Source: Mesorhizobium liriopis (GTDB lineage: Bacteria > Pseudomonadota > Alphaproteobacteria > Rhizobiales > Rhizobiaceae). From it: a DNA stretch of 64,000 nt. The notes under the pieces were generated by a model that saw only the letters and a program-made list of their open reading frames with translations, did no database searches and had not been told where the DNA came from. Positions 31,466-39,140 of the stretch are shown here, in pieces. Both the position numbers and the translations under genes were made by a program. Location of the stretch: NCBI RefSeq assembly GCF_024053505.1, contig NZ_JAMXQS010000008.1, positions 1 through 64,000 on the forward strand, written 5' to 3'. The first letter of the stretch is position 1, and every line of letters starts with the position of its first letter.

Positions 31466-32950
31466 ATGACCGAGCCCCGCGATCCTCTGGCATTCCTGGC
31501 CGGCGGCGGCGAGGCCGCGCGCATGATCCGCGAGCGCGACTGGACCGGCCATCCGCTTGGGGCCCCCGAAACCTGGCCCGAAGCGTTCCGCTCGGCCCTC
31601 AGCCTGATCCTCAATTCCCCTGAATCGATGATCCTCGCCTGGGGCCAGCCCGACCTCTACTTCTTCTTCAACGAGACCTATTTCCCGCTTCTCGGCCCCC
31701 GCCTGTCCTGGGCCATGGGCGAGCGTTTCGACAAGGTCTGGGCGGATGCCTGGGCACAGGCCAAGCCGATCATCGACGACGCTTTCGCGGGCCGCTCCAA
31801 GCGCTTCATCGACCTGCCCTGGAAGCTCGACACCGATCGCGGCTCGCGCGACACCTGGTGGACCTTCTCCTATTCGCGCGTGCTCGACGCGCAAGGGGCC
31901 ATCGCCGGCCTCTTCATCTTCACCAACGAGACCACGCGCGAGGTGCTCGGCAATGCGGCCCTGCGCCGAAGCGAGGAGCGCTTCCGCGCCATCACCAACG
32001 CGACCGCCGACGCCATTTACCGGATGAATGCCGACTGGACCGAGATGCAGGCGCTCGACGGGCGCGGCATCCTGGAAAGCCAGGACGCCCCGATGGTGCG
32101 GTGGCGCGAGGCCTATCTGCTGCGCGAGGATCTGCCACTGGTCCAGGCCGCCATCGACGAGGCCGTGCGGACCAAGGGCCTGTTCCAGCTCGAACACCGC
32201 GTGCGCCAGGCCGACGGCACGATCGGCTGGACGCTCTCGCGCGCCATCCCCATTCTCGATGACGAAGGCACGATCACCGAATGGTTCGGCACGGCGAGCG
32301 ACGTGTCGGAGCGCCACCGCTCGGACGCGCATATGCGGCTGATGATCAACGAGCTGAACCACCGGGTGAAGAACAATCTCGCCATCGTCCAGGCCATCGG
32401 CGCGCAGACCATGCGCAGCACCGACGACATGCGCGACGCGCGCACCCGCTTCACCTCCCGCGTGGTGGCGCTCGCGCGCACCAACGACCTGATCACCGGC
32501 GAGCGTGGCGTCAGCGCCTCGCTTCAGGAAGTGGTGCGGCTCGCACTCGCGCCCCACAATGCCGAGGCCGACCGGCTGGAGATTTCCGGCCCCGAAATGG
32601 TGCCGTCCTCCAAGCTCGCGCTCGCTTTGTCCCTGGCACTCCACGAACTCGCCACCAACGCCACCAAATACGGCGCATGGTCGAACGAGACGGGCATCGT
32701 GTCCGTCTCGTGGAAAGTGGCAGAGGACACACATGGCGACCCGCTCTTCCGCCTCGGCTGGCAGGAGCGCAACGGCCCGCCTGTTTCCGCCCCCGACCGC
32801 CGCGGCTTCGGCTCCCGCCTCATCGAACGCGTGCTCGCCGCCGAAGTCGACGGCACCGTCCAGATGGCCTTCCACCCCCAAGGCCTCCACTGCACCATCG
32901 AAGGCGCCCTGAACGAACATCGAGAATTCGCCGGGCCGGTGGGGAAGTAG
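31466..32950 (+). CDS. PAS-domain HWE-family sensor histidine kinase
   Basis: A 494-residue cytosolic kinase. As in the kinase at 11546, the first module shows GHPLGAPETWPEAFRSAL-type sequence; a second PAS/PAC covers about 170-285. The phosphoacceptor is H299 in ELNHRVKNNLAIVQAI. The N box LHELATNATKYG and WQERNGPPV with GFGSRLIERV give the HWE signature. No receiver gene is adjacent, so it is an orphan kinase that may feed a PhyR-type stress pathway, as many HWE kinases do; that is inference. Confidence 0.87.
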   Translation: MTEPRDPLAFLAGGGEAARMIRERDWTGHPLGAPETWPEAFRSALSLILNSPESMILAWGQPDLYFFFNETYFPLLGPRLSWAMGERFDKVWADAWAQAKPIIDDAFAGRSKRFIDLPWKLDTDRGSRDTWWTFSYSRVLDAQGAIAGLFIFTNETTREVLGNAALRRSEERFRAITNATADAIYRMNADWTEMQALDGRGILESQDAPMVRWREAYLLREDLPLVQAAIDEAVRTKGLFQLEHRVRQADGTIGWTLSRAIPILDDEGTITEWFGTASDVSERHRSDAHMRLMINELNHRVKNNLAIVQAIGAQTMRSTDDMRDARTRFTSRVVALARTNDLITGERGVSASLQEVVRLALAPHNAEADRLEISGPEMVPSSKLALALSLALHELATNATKYGAWSNETGIVSVSWKVAEDTHGDPLFRLGWQERNGPPVSAPDRRGFGSRLIERVLAAEVDGTVQMAFHPQGLHCTIEGALNEHREFAGPVGK

Positions 32951-33007
32951 GGGGAGGCTCAGGGCGATTCTAAGCATCGCCCTGAGCCAACCACTCCAGC
33001 CCTCCCG

Positions 33008-33871
33008 TCACCCCACAAGCCCTGCCGCGAAGTCGCGATAGGAATGCAGAGGCCGGCCGAGGATATTCTCCAAGCGCTCACGGTCGCCGTCTTGCGGGAT
33101 CATGCCGTCGCTCACATAGCGCTCGGCCATCAGGCGCATCTCGTAGGCCGTCCATTTGGGCATGAAGCTTGCCATATTCGCTTCGAACCCGCTCGGATCA
33201 TCGCCGCCGTAAACCACGGTCTGCCCGAGCAACTCCGTCCAGATCGCGGCGACATCACTACCCGTCAGCGTGTCGGGGCCGACAAGGTTGATGGTCTCGA
33301 TCGGAAGCTTGCCCGGCGCCTGCTCGCGGCGGATCAGTTCGATCGCGGCGACCTCGGCGATGTCGCGGGCATCGACCATGGCCACGCCCTTGGAGCCGAT
33401 CGGCATCGGGTAGACATGGTGGTTCGCGATCACGTCCTTCACCATCACCTCATTGTCGATGAAGTAGGTCGGCCTCAGGATCGTCGCGCTGAAGCCCATG
33501 GCCTCCAGCATCCGCTCGGCTCCGAACTTGACTGCGAAATGCGGCACGTTCACCGCGAGGTCGGCTTCGAAGACCGAAAGATAGACGACCCGATCAACGC
33601 CTGCCTCGCGGGCGATGTTCAGCGTGATGATGGCCTGGGCGAATTCGTCGCCCGTCACCGCATTGAGCAGAAACAGCGTCGAGACCCCGGAGAATGCCGC
33701 GCGCAGCGCATCGATGTCGAGCAGATCGCCTTTCGCGACTTCGACGCCCTCTCCGAAGCCGGCTTTTTCCGGGTCGCGGGTCAAAACGCGCACGCTCGCG
33801 CCCCGCTCGAGCAGTTGCTCGACGACGTTGCGGCCGACGCGGCCTGTGGCTCCGGTCACGAGAATGGTCAT
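33008..33871 (-). CDS. NmrA-like NAD(P)-binding oxidoreductase
   Basis: A 287-residue atypical SDR. TILVTGATGRVGRNVVEQLLERGA is the dinucleotide loop (GATGRVG), and ILRPTYFIDN is the usual SDR-a7-like downstream strand; the YxxxK pair is not obvious, as in NmrA/NAD(P)-sensing proteins. The start at 33871 follows a GGAGCAAG site. It is divergent from a LysR gene, and such LysR/NmrA pairs are usually regulator and target. Possible roles are quinone reduction or redox sensing. Confidence 0.88.
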   Translation of the reverse strand: MTILVTGATGRVGRNVVEQLLERGASVRVLTRDPEKAGFGEGVEVAKGDLLDIDALRAAFSGVSTLFLLNAVTGDEFAQAIITLNIAREAGVDRVVYLSVFEADLAVNVPHFAVKFGAERMLEAMGFSATILRPTYFIDNEVMVKDVIANHHVYPMPIGSKGVAMVDARDIAEVAAIELIRREQAPGKLPIETINLVGPDTLTGSDVAAIWTELLGQTVVYGGDDPSGFEANMASFMPKWTAYEMRLMAERYVSDGMIPQDGDRERLENILGRPLHSYRDFAAGLVG

Positions 33872-33963
33872 GGGTCTTGCTCCTTGCTGGGCCAGTGGGG
33901 GATCGCCCTGTCTGGCGGTTGAGCCGTTTTGGCTGAGACCCAAACTAGTGATCCAATAGTGAG

Positions 33964-33982
33964 CCGATAGATGCTATATCGG
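33964..33982. promoter_or_regulatory. Candidate LysR-type operator
   Basis: CCGATA-N7-TATCGG is a perfect 19-base interrupted palindrome 27 bases before the LysR start and about 90 bases from the NmrA start. It fits the T-N11-A layout of LysR sites. A TAGTGA direct repeat at about 33947-33963 lies beside it. Binding is inference from position and form. Confidence 0.5.
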
Positions 33983-34008
33983 AACGCTTCGTCTCACAGG
34001 TGGAACGC

Positions 34009-34905
34009 ATGGATTTGCTCGCGCTTGCGGATTTCAACCTCGTCGCCCGCCACGAAGGCTTCGGCCGTGCCGCGCGCGCGGCCAACCGCCCCAAGGCCAC
34101 ACTGTCGCGGCGGGTGGCGGAACTGGAAGCGTCTTTGTCCTTGCGTCTTTTCGAACGTGGTGGGCGCATCCTCAAGCTGACCGAAGAGGGTCGCGCCCTC
34201 TTCGAGCGAACCGGCACGCTCCTTGCCGAGCTCGATGAAACGGCGGCTGCGATTGCCTCGGGCGGCAAAACCCCGCGCGGTCGCTTGCGCATCAGCGCGC
34301 CGCTTCTGTTTTCGCAAACTGCGATGGGCCGGCTCGCCGCCGATTTCGCGGTCAAGCACCCGCAGGTCCGGCTCGAAGTGACCACCGACGACCGTGCCGT
34401 CGACATGATCGAGGAGGGCTACGATCTGGTCATTCGCGTGAACCCCGCCCCGGATGAAAGCCTGGTCGGCCGCGCCTTCCTGCGCGACAGGCTCGTCGCG
34501 GTGGCAAGCCCCTCGCTTGCGCCGCCGCACGATGACGGCACCCTCGTTCCGGCGGTCGTGCGGGGCTCCGGCAGCGCGAACACGCCTTGGACCATCACGA
34601 CACCGAACGGCCGCTCGCGCATCGCCATCGATCCGGTTCTTCGCCTTTCTTCGCTCGTCATGGTTCGCGATGCCGTGCGCGCCGGCGTAGGAGCCGCCCT
34701 TCTGCCCATCTCCCTCGTCAGTCACGACATCCTGTCCGGCCGGCTGGTTCAATGGGGCGATGTGGACGGATCGGACATCGCGCTCTGGGCCCTTTATCCC
34801 TCGCGCCGCCTCCTCAGCACGCGCGTTTCCGCCTTCCTCGACCACCTCAAAAGCGCCTTTCCGCAGGGCACCCCGGACGAACTGGCGGCCTATGTCGGTG
34901 ATTGA
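34009..34905 (+). CDS. LysR-family transcriptional regulator
   Basis: A 298-residue regulator. The HTH is ARAANRPKATLSRRVAELEASLSLRLFERG (about residues 15-50), followed by the effector domain with GRLRISAPLLFSQTAMG. It belongs to the large group of LysR regulators divergent from SDR, quinone-reductase or NmrA genes. The ATG at 34009 follows an AGGTGGA site and is preferred to the GTG at 34000. The inducer is unknown. The 215 bases downstream to the yigZ stop contain no supported gene. Confidence 0.92.
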   Translation: MDLLALADFNLVARHEGFGRAARAANRPKATLSRRVAELEASLSLRLFERGGRILKLTEEGRALFERTGTLLAELDETAAAIASGGKTPRGRLRISAPLLFSQTAMGRLAADFAVKHPQVRLEVTTDDRAVDMIEEGYDLVIRVNPAPDESLVGRAFLRDRLVAVASPSLAPPHDDGTLVPAVVRGSGSANTPWTITTPNGRSRIAIDPVLRLSSLVMVRDAVRAGVGAALLPISLVSHDILSGRLVQWGDVDGSDIALWALYPSRRLLSTRVSAFLDHLKSAFPQGTPDELAAYVGD

Positions 34906-35120
34906 GTGTTCGATGTGCCAGCCTACCATCCGTCAGGGCAGGCGAGCACGCTCAACGATCTGCCTTCGACGGATAAGGCCATTACCAAGCATAAGCGCTC
35001 GGGCAGCTGCTGCCCGTTGCAGAGGAACAGACGATTAACGCTCTCGCCGTTCTTCCATTCAAGCGCGGAACTCGCGGCGGCCGAGACCGGCATCAGGCTT
35101 CGCACCGAAACCTGACGACC

Positions 35121-35717
35121 TCACGCCTCGGCGCTGAGAACCGCCCGTCCGCTCGATAAATCGCTCACGAGGCGCGCCAACTCTTCCATCGCGCCGCGCG
35201 GAACGGCCAGCGTCCATTGCGCGCCGGTGTCGGTGAAGGTGGGGCTTTGCATCTCTACGCCCGGATGAGCGCCGAGGCGCGCCTGCAAGAGGGCGAGATC
35301 GCCGAACAGGCAGGTCACCGTGGCTGGCACCGTGTCGACCAGCGCGGTCTTTTCCGCCCCACGCAGGCACAAGGCCGCGGTGCCGCCATAGGCGCGGACG
35401 AGGCCGCCGCTGCCGAGCAGGATACCGCCGAACCAGCGCGACACGACCACCGCGACGCGATCCAGACCCTGTCCGTCGATGGCCTGCAGAATGGGTTTGC
35501 CGGCCGTGCCGCTCGGCTCGCCATCGTCGTTGAAGCGATAAGCCTGTCCGATCCGCCACGCCCAGCAATTGTGACCGGCGGTCGCCGCCACATGCTGCGC
35601 CACGAATGCCTTTGCGGCCTCCTCGCCATCGACCGGACCCGCGACCGCGATGAAGCGGCTCTTCTTGATCTCCTGATGGGCCTCCGCCGTGGCTGAAAGC
35701 GTGTGGAGCGTGCTCAC
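35121..35717 (-). CDS. yigZ: YigZ/IMPACT-family protein
   Basis: A 198-residue protein of the UPF0029/IMPACT family. IKKSRFIAVAGPV opens the domain, and the core ATAGHNCWAWRIG, NDDGEPSGTAGKPIL and VVVSRWFGGILLGSGGLVRAYGG is diagnostic. The eukaryotic homologue IMPACT modulates the Gcn2 kinase; the bacterial role is not settled. The start is GTG, overlapping the stop of the PAP2 gene (GTGA), so the two are coupled. A longer upstream frame in PAP2 antiphase is a shadow. Confidence 0.93.
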   Translation of the reverse strand: MSTLHTLSATAEAHQEIKKSRFIAVAGPVDGEEAAKAFVAQHVAATAGHNCWAWRIGQAYRFNDDGEPSGTAGKPILQAIDGQGLDRVAVVVSRWFGGILLGSGGLVRAYGGTAALCLRGAEKTALVDTVPATVTCLFGDLALLQARLGAHPGVEMQSPTFTDTGAQWTLAVPRGAMEELARLVSDLSSGRAVLSAEA

Positions 35718-36409
35718 GCAGACTCCGCCAGACCCTCGCCGGCGCGGCGCCGGCTCAGAACGGCGCGCGCCAGGAGCCAGCACAGAACCGCCCAGGCCGA
35801 ACCCGCGCACCAGCCGGCCAGCACATCGGAAGGCCAGTGCACGCCGAGGTAAAGGCGGCTGATGCCGATCAGCACCGTGAGCACCACGGCCACGCTCATC
35901 ACATAGGCTTTCAGCATCCGCCCATGCACCACGCGCGCGCAGAGCGCGCCGACGGTGAGATAGGTGACGGCGGCGAGCATCGCGTGCCCGCTCGGGAAAG
36001 ACAGCGTGAACACTTCCGCCGCGTGCGGCACGAGTTCGGGGCGGGGGCGGTCGATCAGAACCTTCAGCCAGGAATTGAGCAGCTGCCCGCCGACCACCGC
36101 GACCAGCAGGAACAGCGCGCCACCGGGCCGGCGCGAGAACAGCATGAACAGCATCGCGATCAGGATCACGGTGATCAGCACCGTGACGCTGCCCAGGCTC
36201 GTGAAATCGCGCACCGCCTCATGTACCCAGGCGGGCCCGATCGTCTGCGAGAGATTGGCGGGATCGCGGAACAGGAGCAGGATGCGCTGATCGAACCCAT
36301 GCGGCTCGGCGGCATGCGCGAATTGCACCAGCGCCACGAACCCCCAGGCGCCGGCCGCCAGAACCATCAGCGCGCAAAGCGTGACGAACTCGACCCGGTA
36401 TTGCATCAT
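35714..36409 (-). CDS. PAP2-family membrane phosphatase
   Basis: A 231-residue inner-membrane protein with about six helices. The acid-phosphatase signature is KVLIDRPRP, FPSGHA and SRLYLGVHWPSD, giving the lysine, arginine and two histidines of the active site on the periplasmic side. Likely substrates are lipid phosphates such as undecaprenyl pyrophosphate or phosphatidylglycerophosphate. The ATG overlaps the stop of the small DMT gene (ATGATG), and its own stop overlaps yigZ, so the three genes form a coupled run. Confidence 0.9.
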   Translation of the reverse strand: MMQYRVEFVTLCALMVLAAGAWGFVALVQFAHAAEPHGFDQRILLLFRDPANLSQTIGPAWVHEAVRDFTSLGSVTVLITVILIAMLFMLFSRRPGGALFLLVAVVGGQLLNSWLKVLIDRPRPELVPHAAEVFTLSFPSGHAMLAAVTYLTVGALCARVVHGRMLKAYVMSVAVVLTVLIGISRLYLGVHWPSDVLAGWCAGSAWAVLCWLLARAVLSRRRAGEGLAESA

Positions 36410-36747
36410 GCCCGCCCCAGAAGCGTTGGCCCGAGCGTGATGATGGCGACGCCGAGCACGGCCAGGAGGATGCCCACGCCTTCGATCAGCCCCACGCGCT
36501 CGTGGAAGTAAAGAAACGCCACAGCACTCACCGCCACGAGCTGGAACACCGACGAGATCGAGAACGCCACGCCCATGCCGAACTCGCGGATCAGCCGCAG
36601 CATGATCAGGTTGCCGAGCGTGTAAAGCAGCATCGTCACCACGAGCTTCGGCGCGGACGGCGCGAGCGCCCACGACTTCGCGCACGTCGCCGCCGCCAGA
36701 AAGACGAGCGTCGAGAAGCCGAGCTGCAACAGACCGGAAAGGCTCAA
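36406..36747 (-). CDS. Small EamA/DMT-type transporter subunit (four helices)
   Basis: A 113-residue membrane protein with four hydrophobic helices, half the length of a full DMT exporter and close in size to SMR or ArnE-like half-transporters. YTLGNLIMLRLIREFGMGVAF and the VGLIEGVGILLAVLGV segment fit the EamA fold. The start is TTG with a GGAG site about 8 bases upstream; the frame continues further but without a start signal. It may work as a dimer; the substrate is unknown. It is coupled to the PAP2 gene, which could suggest lipid-linked cargo, by inference. Confidence 0.7.
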   Translation of the reverse strand: MSLSGLLQLGFSTLVFLAAATCAKSWALAPSAPKLVVTMLLYTLGNLIMLRLIREFGMGVAFSISSVFQLVAVSAVAFLYFHERVGLIEGVGILLAVLGVAIITLGPTLLGRA

Positions 36748-36824
36748 GGGGAGGGGCTCCGTTTCGCGAGGGCTCCCGCCCTTTGCCGCGCGCACTCCCG
36801 CTCCGTCAAGCGAACAGCACAAAC

Positions 36825-36860
36825 GAGAAAGGGGCCGGCGCTTTCCCAGCTGCCGACCCC
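36825..36860 (-). terminator. Intrinsic terminator of the cysteine-containing small gene
   Basis: On the minus strand GGGGTCGGC and GCCGGCCCC pair (with one G-T) and run into TTTCTCGTTT. It starts about 43 bases after the stop at 36903 and separates this gene from the small DMT gene. Confidence 0.7.
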
Positions 36861-36902
36861 TTTGCCTTGGCCCCCTGTGCGAGGGCCTGGGTTCAGTTGA
36901 AT

Positions 36903-37130
36903 TTACGACGCGCGGCCGTGCGGCGCGGTGAAGTGGCCGCACCAGTCGTCGGAAGCCACCACCGGCCACAGGCCGCGCTGGTTGGCGTCCGGCTGGGAGA
37001 CCGGCGGGTTGAAGCGGCAAAGGCCGGCATCGTTGACGGCCTGCGCGGACGCGCCGTTGCCGTGGTGATCGTCAAAGAAAACGCAAGCGTTGCAGGCGCT
37101 GCCGGCGTCGGAATGGGTTGCAGTCTGCAT
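36903..37130 (-). CDS. Small cysteine-containing protein under an Irr-type box
   Basis: A 75-residue soluble protein of unknown function. It has four cysteines in the pattern CNACVFF ... GLCRFNPP ... WCGHF, plus several histidines, as in small metal- or iron-sulfur-binding proteins. A GGAG ribosome site six bases ahead and a strong promoter with an Irr-type box upstream mark it as an expressed, probably iron-regulated gene. It has its own terminator, so it is a single-gene unit. The combination of CxxC, lone cysteines and iron control suggests a role in iron or iron-sulfur handling, by inference only. Confidence 0.8.
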   Translation of the reverse strand: MQTATHSDAGSACNACVFFDDHHGNGASAQAVNDAGLCRFNPPVSQPDANQRGLWPVVASDDWCGHFTAPHGRAS

Positions 37131-37166
37131 CTCTTATCTCCTTGTAAAGTCGACCAAAACGTTCTA

Positions 37167-37185
37167 CTTTAGAACTGTTCTAAAG
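37167..37185. promoter_or_regulatory. Irr-type iron control element (ICE box)
   Basis: CTTTAGAACTGTTCTAAAG is a perfect 19-base palindrome. It matches the TTTAGAA-N3-TTCTAAA form of the iron control element bound by Irr, the heme-responsive Fur-family regulator of Rhizobiales. It overlaps the -10 and spacer of the leftward promoter, the layout expected for repression when iron is scarce. lepA diverges on the other side, 133 bases away. Confidence 0.8.
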
Positions 37186-37196
37186 ATACCAATCAA
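37168..37196 (-). promoter_or_regulatory. Probable promoter of the cysteine-containing small gene
   Basis: On the minus strand TTGATT (37191-37196) is followed after 17 bases by TCTAAA (37168-37173). The predicted start of transcription is about 30 bases before the coding start at 37130. The Irr-type palindrome covers the -10. Confidence 0.45.
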
Positions 37197-37317
37197 CGAC
37201 AAACCGCGCAAGGGGTTCCCCATTTTTCGCCTCACGCTGCGGTGATGTGCGCTCCACGCGCCGCAAACCCTTATCCCCGTTCCCCTTTTGGCTGTGCTCG
37301 GTTATAGGCCTCGTCCC

Positions 37318-39126
37318 ATGACCCCGATTTCCCGCATCCGAAACTTCTCCATCGTCGCCCATATCGACCACGGAAAGTCCACGCTCGCCGACCGCCTGAT
37401 CCAGCTCACCGGCGCGATGGACGCGCGCGAGATGGCGGGCAAGGAACAGGTGCTCGACAACATGGACATCGAGCGCGAGCGCGGCATCACCATCAAGGCC
37501 CAGACCGTGCGCCTCCAATACAAGGCGAATGACGGCGAGACCTACACGCTCAACCTCATCGACACGCCCGGCCACGTCGATTTCGCCTATGAGGTCTCGC
37601 GCTCGCTTTCGGCCTGCGAAGGCTCGCTGCTGGTGGTCGATGCATCCCAAGGCGTCGAGGCCCAAACCCTCGCCAATGTCTACCAGGCCATCGACAACGA
37701 CCACGACATCGTCGTCGTCCTCAACAAGGTCGATCTGCCCGCCGCCGAGCCCGAGCGCATCCGCGACCAGATCGAGGAGGTGATCGGCATCGACGCCTCC
37801 CAGGCCGTGCTGATCTCCGCCAAGACGGGCTTGGGCATCCCCGACGTGCTCGAAGCCATCGTCACGCAGCTGCCGCCCCCGCGCGAGGGCGATCCCGAAA
37901 AGCCGCTGAAAGCGATGCTGGTCGACAGCTGGTACGACGCCTATCTCGGCGTGATCGTGCTCGTGCGCGTCATCGATGGCGTGCTCAAAAAAGGCCAGAC
38001 CATCCGCATGATGGGCACGAACGCCAGATACCCCGTCGAGCGCACCGGCGTCTTCACGCCCAAGATGCTCAATGTGGACGCGATCGGCCCCGGCGAGTTC
38101 GGCTTCATCACAGCAAGCATCAAGGAAGTGGCTGACACCCGCGTGGGCGACACGATCACCGAGGACCGCCGCCCCACACTTTCCCCGCTGCCTGGCTTCA
38201 AGCCCGCGCAGCCGGTGGTGTTCTGCGGCCTCTTTCCCGTCGATGCCGCCGATTTCGAGGACCTGCGCGCGGCGGTGGGCAAGCTGCGCCTCAACGATGC
38301 GTCGTTTTCGTTCGAGATGGAAACCTCGGCCGCGCTGGGCTTCGGCTTCCGCTGCGGCTTTCTCGGCCTCCTGCATCTCGAGATCATCCAGGAGCGTCTC
38401 GAGCGCGAGTTCGACCTCGACCTCATCGCGACCGCGCCTTCCGTCGTTTACCGCCTCAACCTCATCGACGGCTCGCAGAAGGAGCTGCACAACCCCGCCG
38501 ACATGCCCGACGTGGTCCGCATTTCCTCGATCGAGGAGCCCTGGATCCGCGCCACGATCCTGACGCCCGACGACTATCTCGGCGGCATCCTCAAGCTCTG
38601 CCAGGATCGCCGCGGCATCCAGGCCGACCTGTCTTATGTCGGCACCCGCGCGATGCTGGTCTACGACCTGCCGCTCAACGAAGTGGTGTTCGACTTCTAT
38701 GACCGCCTGAAATCGATCTCCAAGGGCTATGCCTCCTTCGACTACGCGCTCACCGACTATCGCGAGGGCGATCTCGTGAAGATGTCGCTGCTCGTCAACG
38801 AGGAGCCGGTGGACGCGCTCTCCATGCTGGTCCACCGCACGGCCGCCGAAAAGCGCGGCCGCGCCATGTGCGAGAAGCTCAAGGAGCTGATCCCCCAGCA
38901 CATGTTCAAGATCCCGATCCAGGCGGCCATCGGCGGCAAGGTGATCGCGCGCGAAACCATCTCGGCGCTGCGCAAGGACGTCACCGCCAAGTGCTACGGC
39001 GGCGACGTCACCCGCAAGCGCAAGCTTCTGGAAAAGCAGAAGGAAGGCAAAAAGCGCATGCGCCAGTTCGGCAAGGTGGATATCCCCCAGGCGGCGTTCA
39101 TCGAAGCGCTGAAGATGGGGGATTAA
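37318..39126 (+). CDS. lepA: Elongation factor 4 (LepA)
   Basis: A 602-residue ribosome-bound GTPase that assists translation and initiation under stress. G1 is AHIDHGKS, G2 [12 protein letters not shown]3 DTPGHVDF and G4 NKVD. The LepA-specific C-terminal region shows [21 protein letters not shown]-type sequence. The ATG at 37318 gives [15 protein letters not shown]; an earlier in-frame ATG is not needed. It is the last core gene before the AT-richer island that starts at its stop codon. Confidence 0.97.
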   Translation: MTPISRIRNFSIVAHIDHGKSTLADRLIQLTGAMDAREMAGKEQVLDNMDIERERGITIKAQTVRLQYKANDGETYTLNLIDTPGHVDFAYEVSRSLSACEGSLLVVDASQGVEAQTLANVYQAIDNDHDIVVVLNKVDLPAAEPERIRDQIEEVIGIDASQAVLISAKTGLGIPDVLEAIVTQLPPPREGDPEKPLKAMLVDSWYDAYLGVIVLVRVIDGVLKKGQTIRMMGTNARYPVERTGVFTPKMLNVDAIGPGEFGFITASIKEVADTRVGDTITEDRRPTLSPLPGFKPAQPVVFCGLFPVDAADFEDLRAAVGKLRLNDASFSFEMETSAALGFGFRCGFLGLLHLEIIQERLEREFDLDLIATAPSVVYRLNLIDGSQKELHNPADMPDVVRISSIEEPWIRATILTPDDYLGGILKLCQDRRGIQADLSYVGTRAMLVYDLPLNEVVFDFYDRLKSISKGYASFDYALTDYREGDLVKMSLLVNEEPVDALSMLVHRTAAEKRGRAMCEKLKELIPQHMFKIPIQAAIGGKVIARETISALRKDVTAKCYGGDVTRKRKLLEKQKEGKKRMRQFGKVDIPQAAFIEALKMGD

Positions 39127-39140
39127 CGAGGTCGTGTGCC

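Noticed and set aside
34906-35115. 69-codon frame after the LysR gene
   Set aside because: Starts at the LysR stop with no ribosome site, has no recognisable pattern, and the composition is not clearly coding.
37180-38901. 573-codon minus-strand frame over lepA
   Set aside because: Antisense to lepA and would run through the Irr box promoter region.
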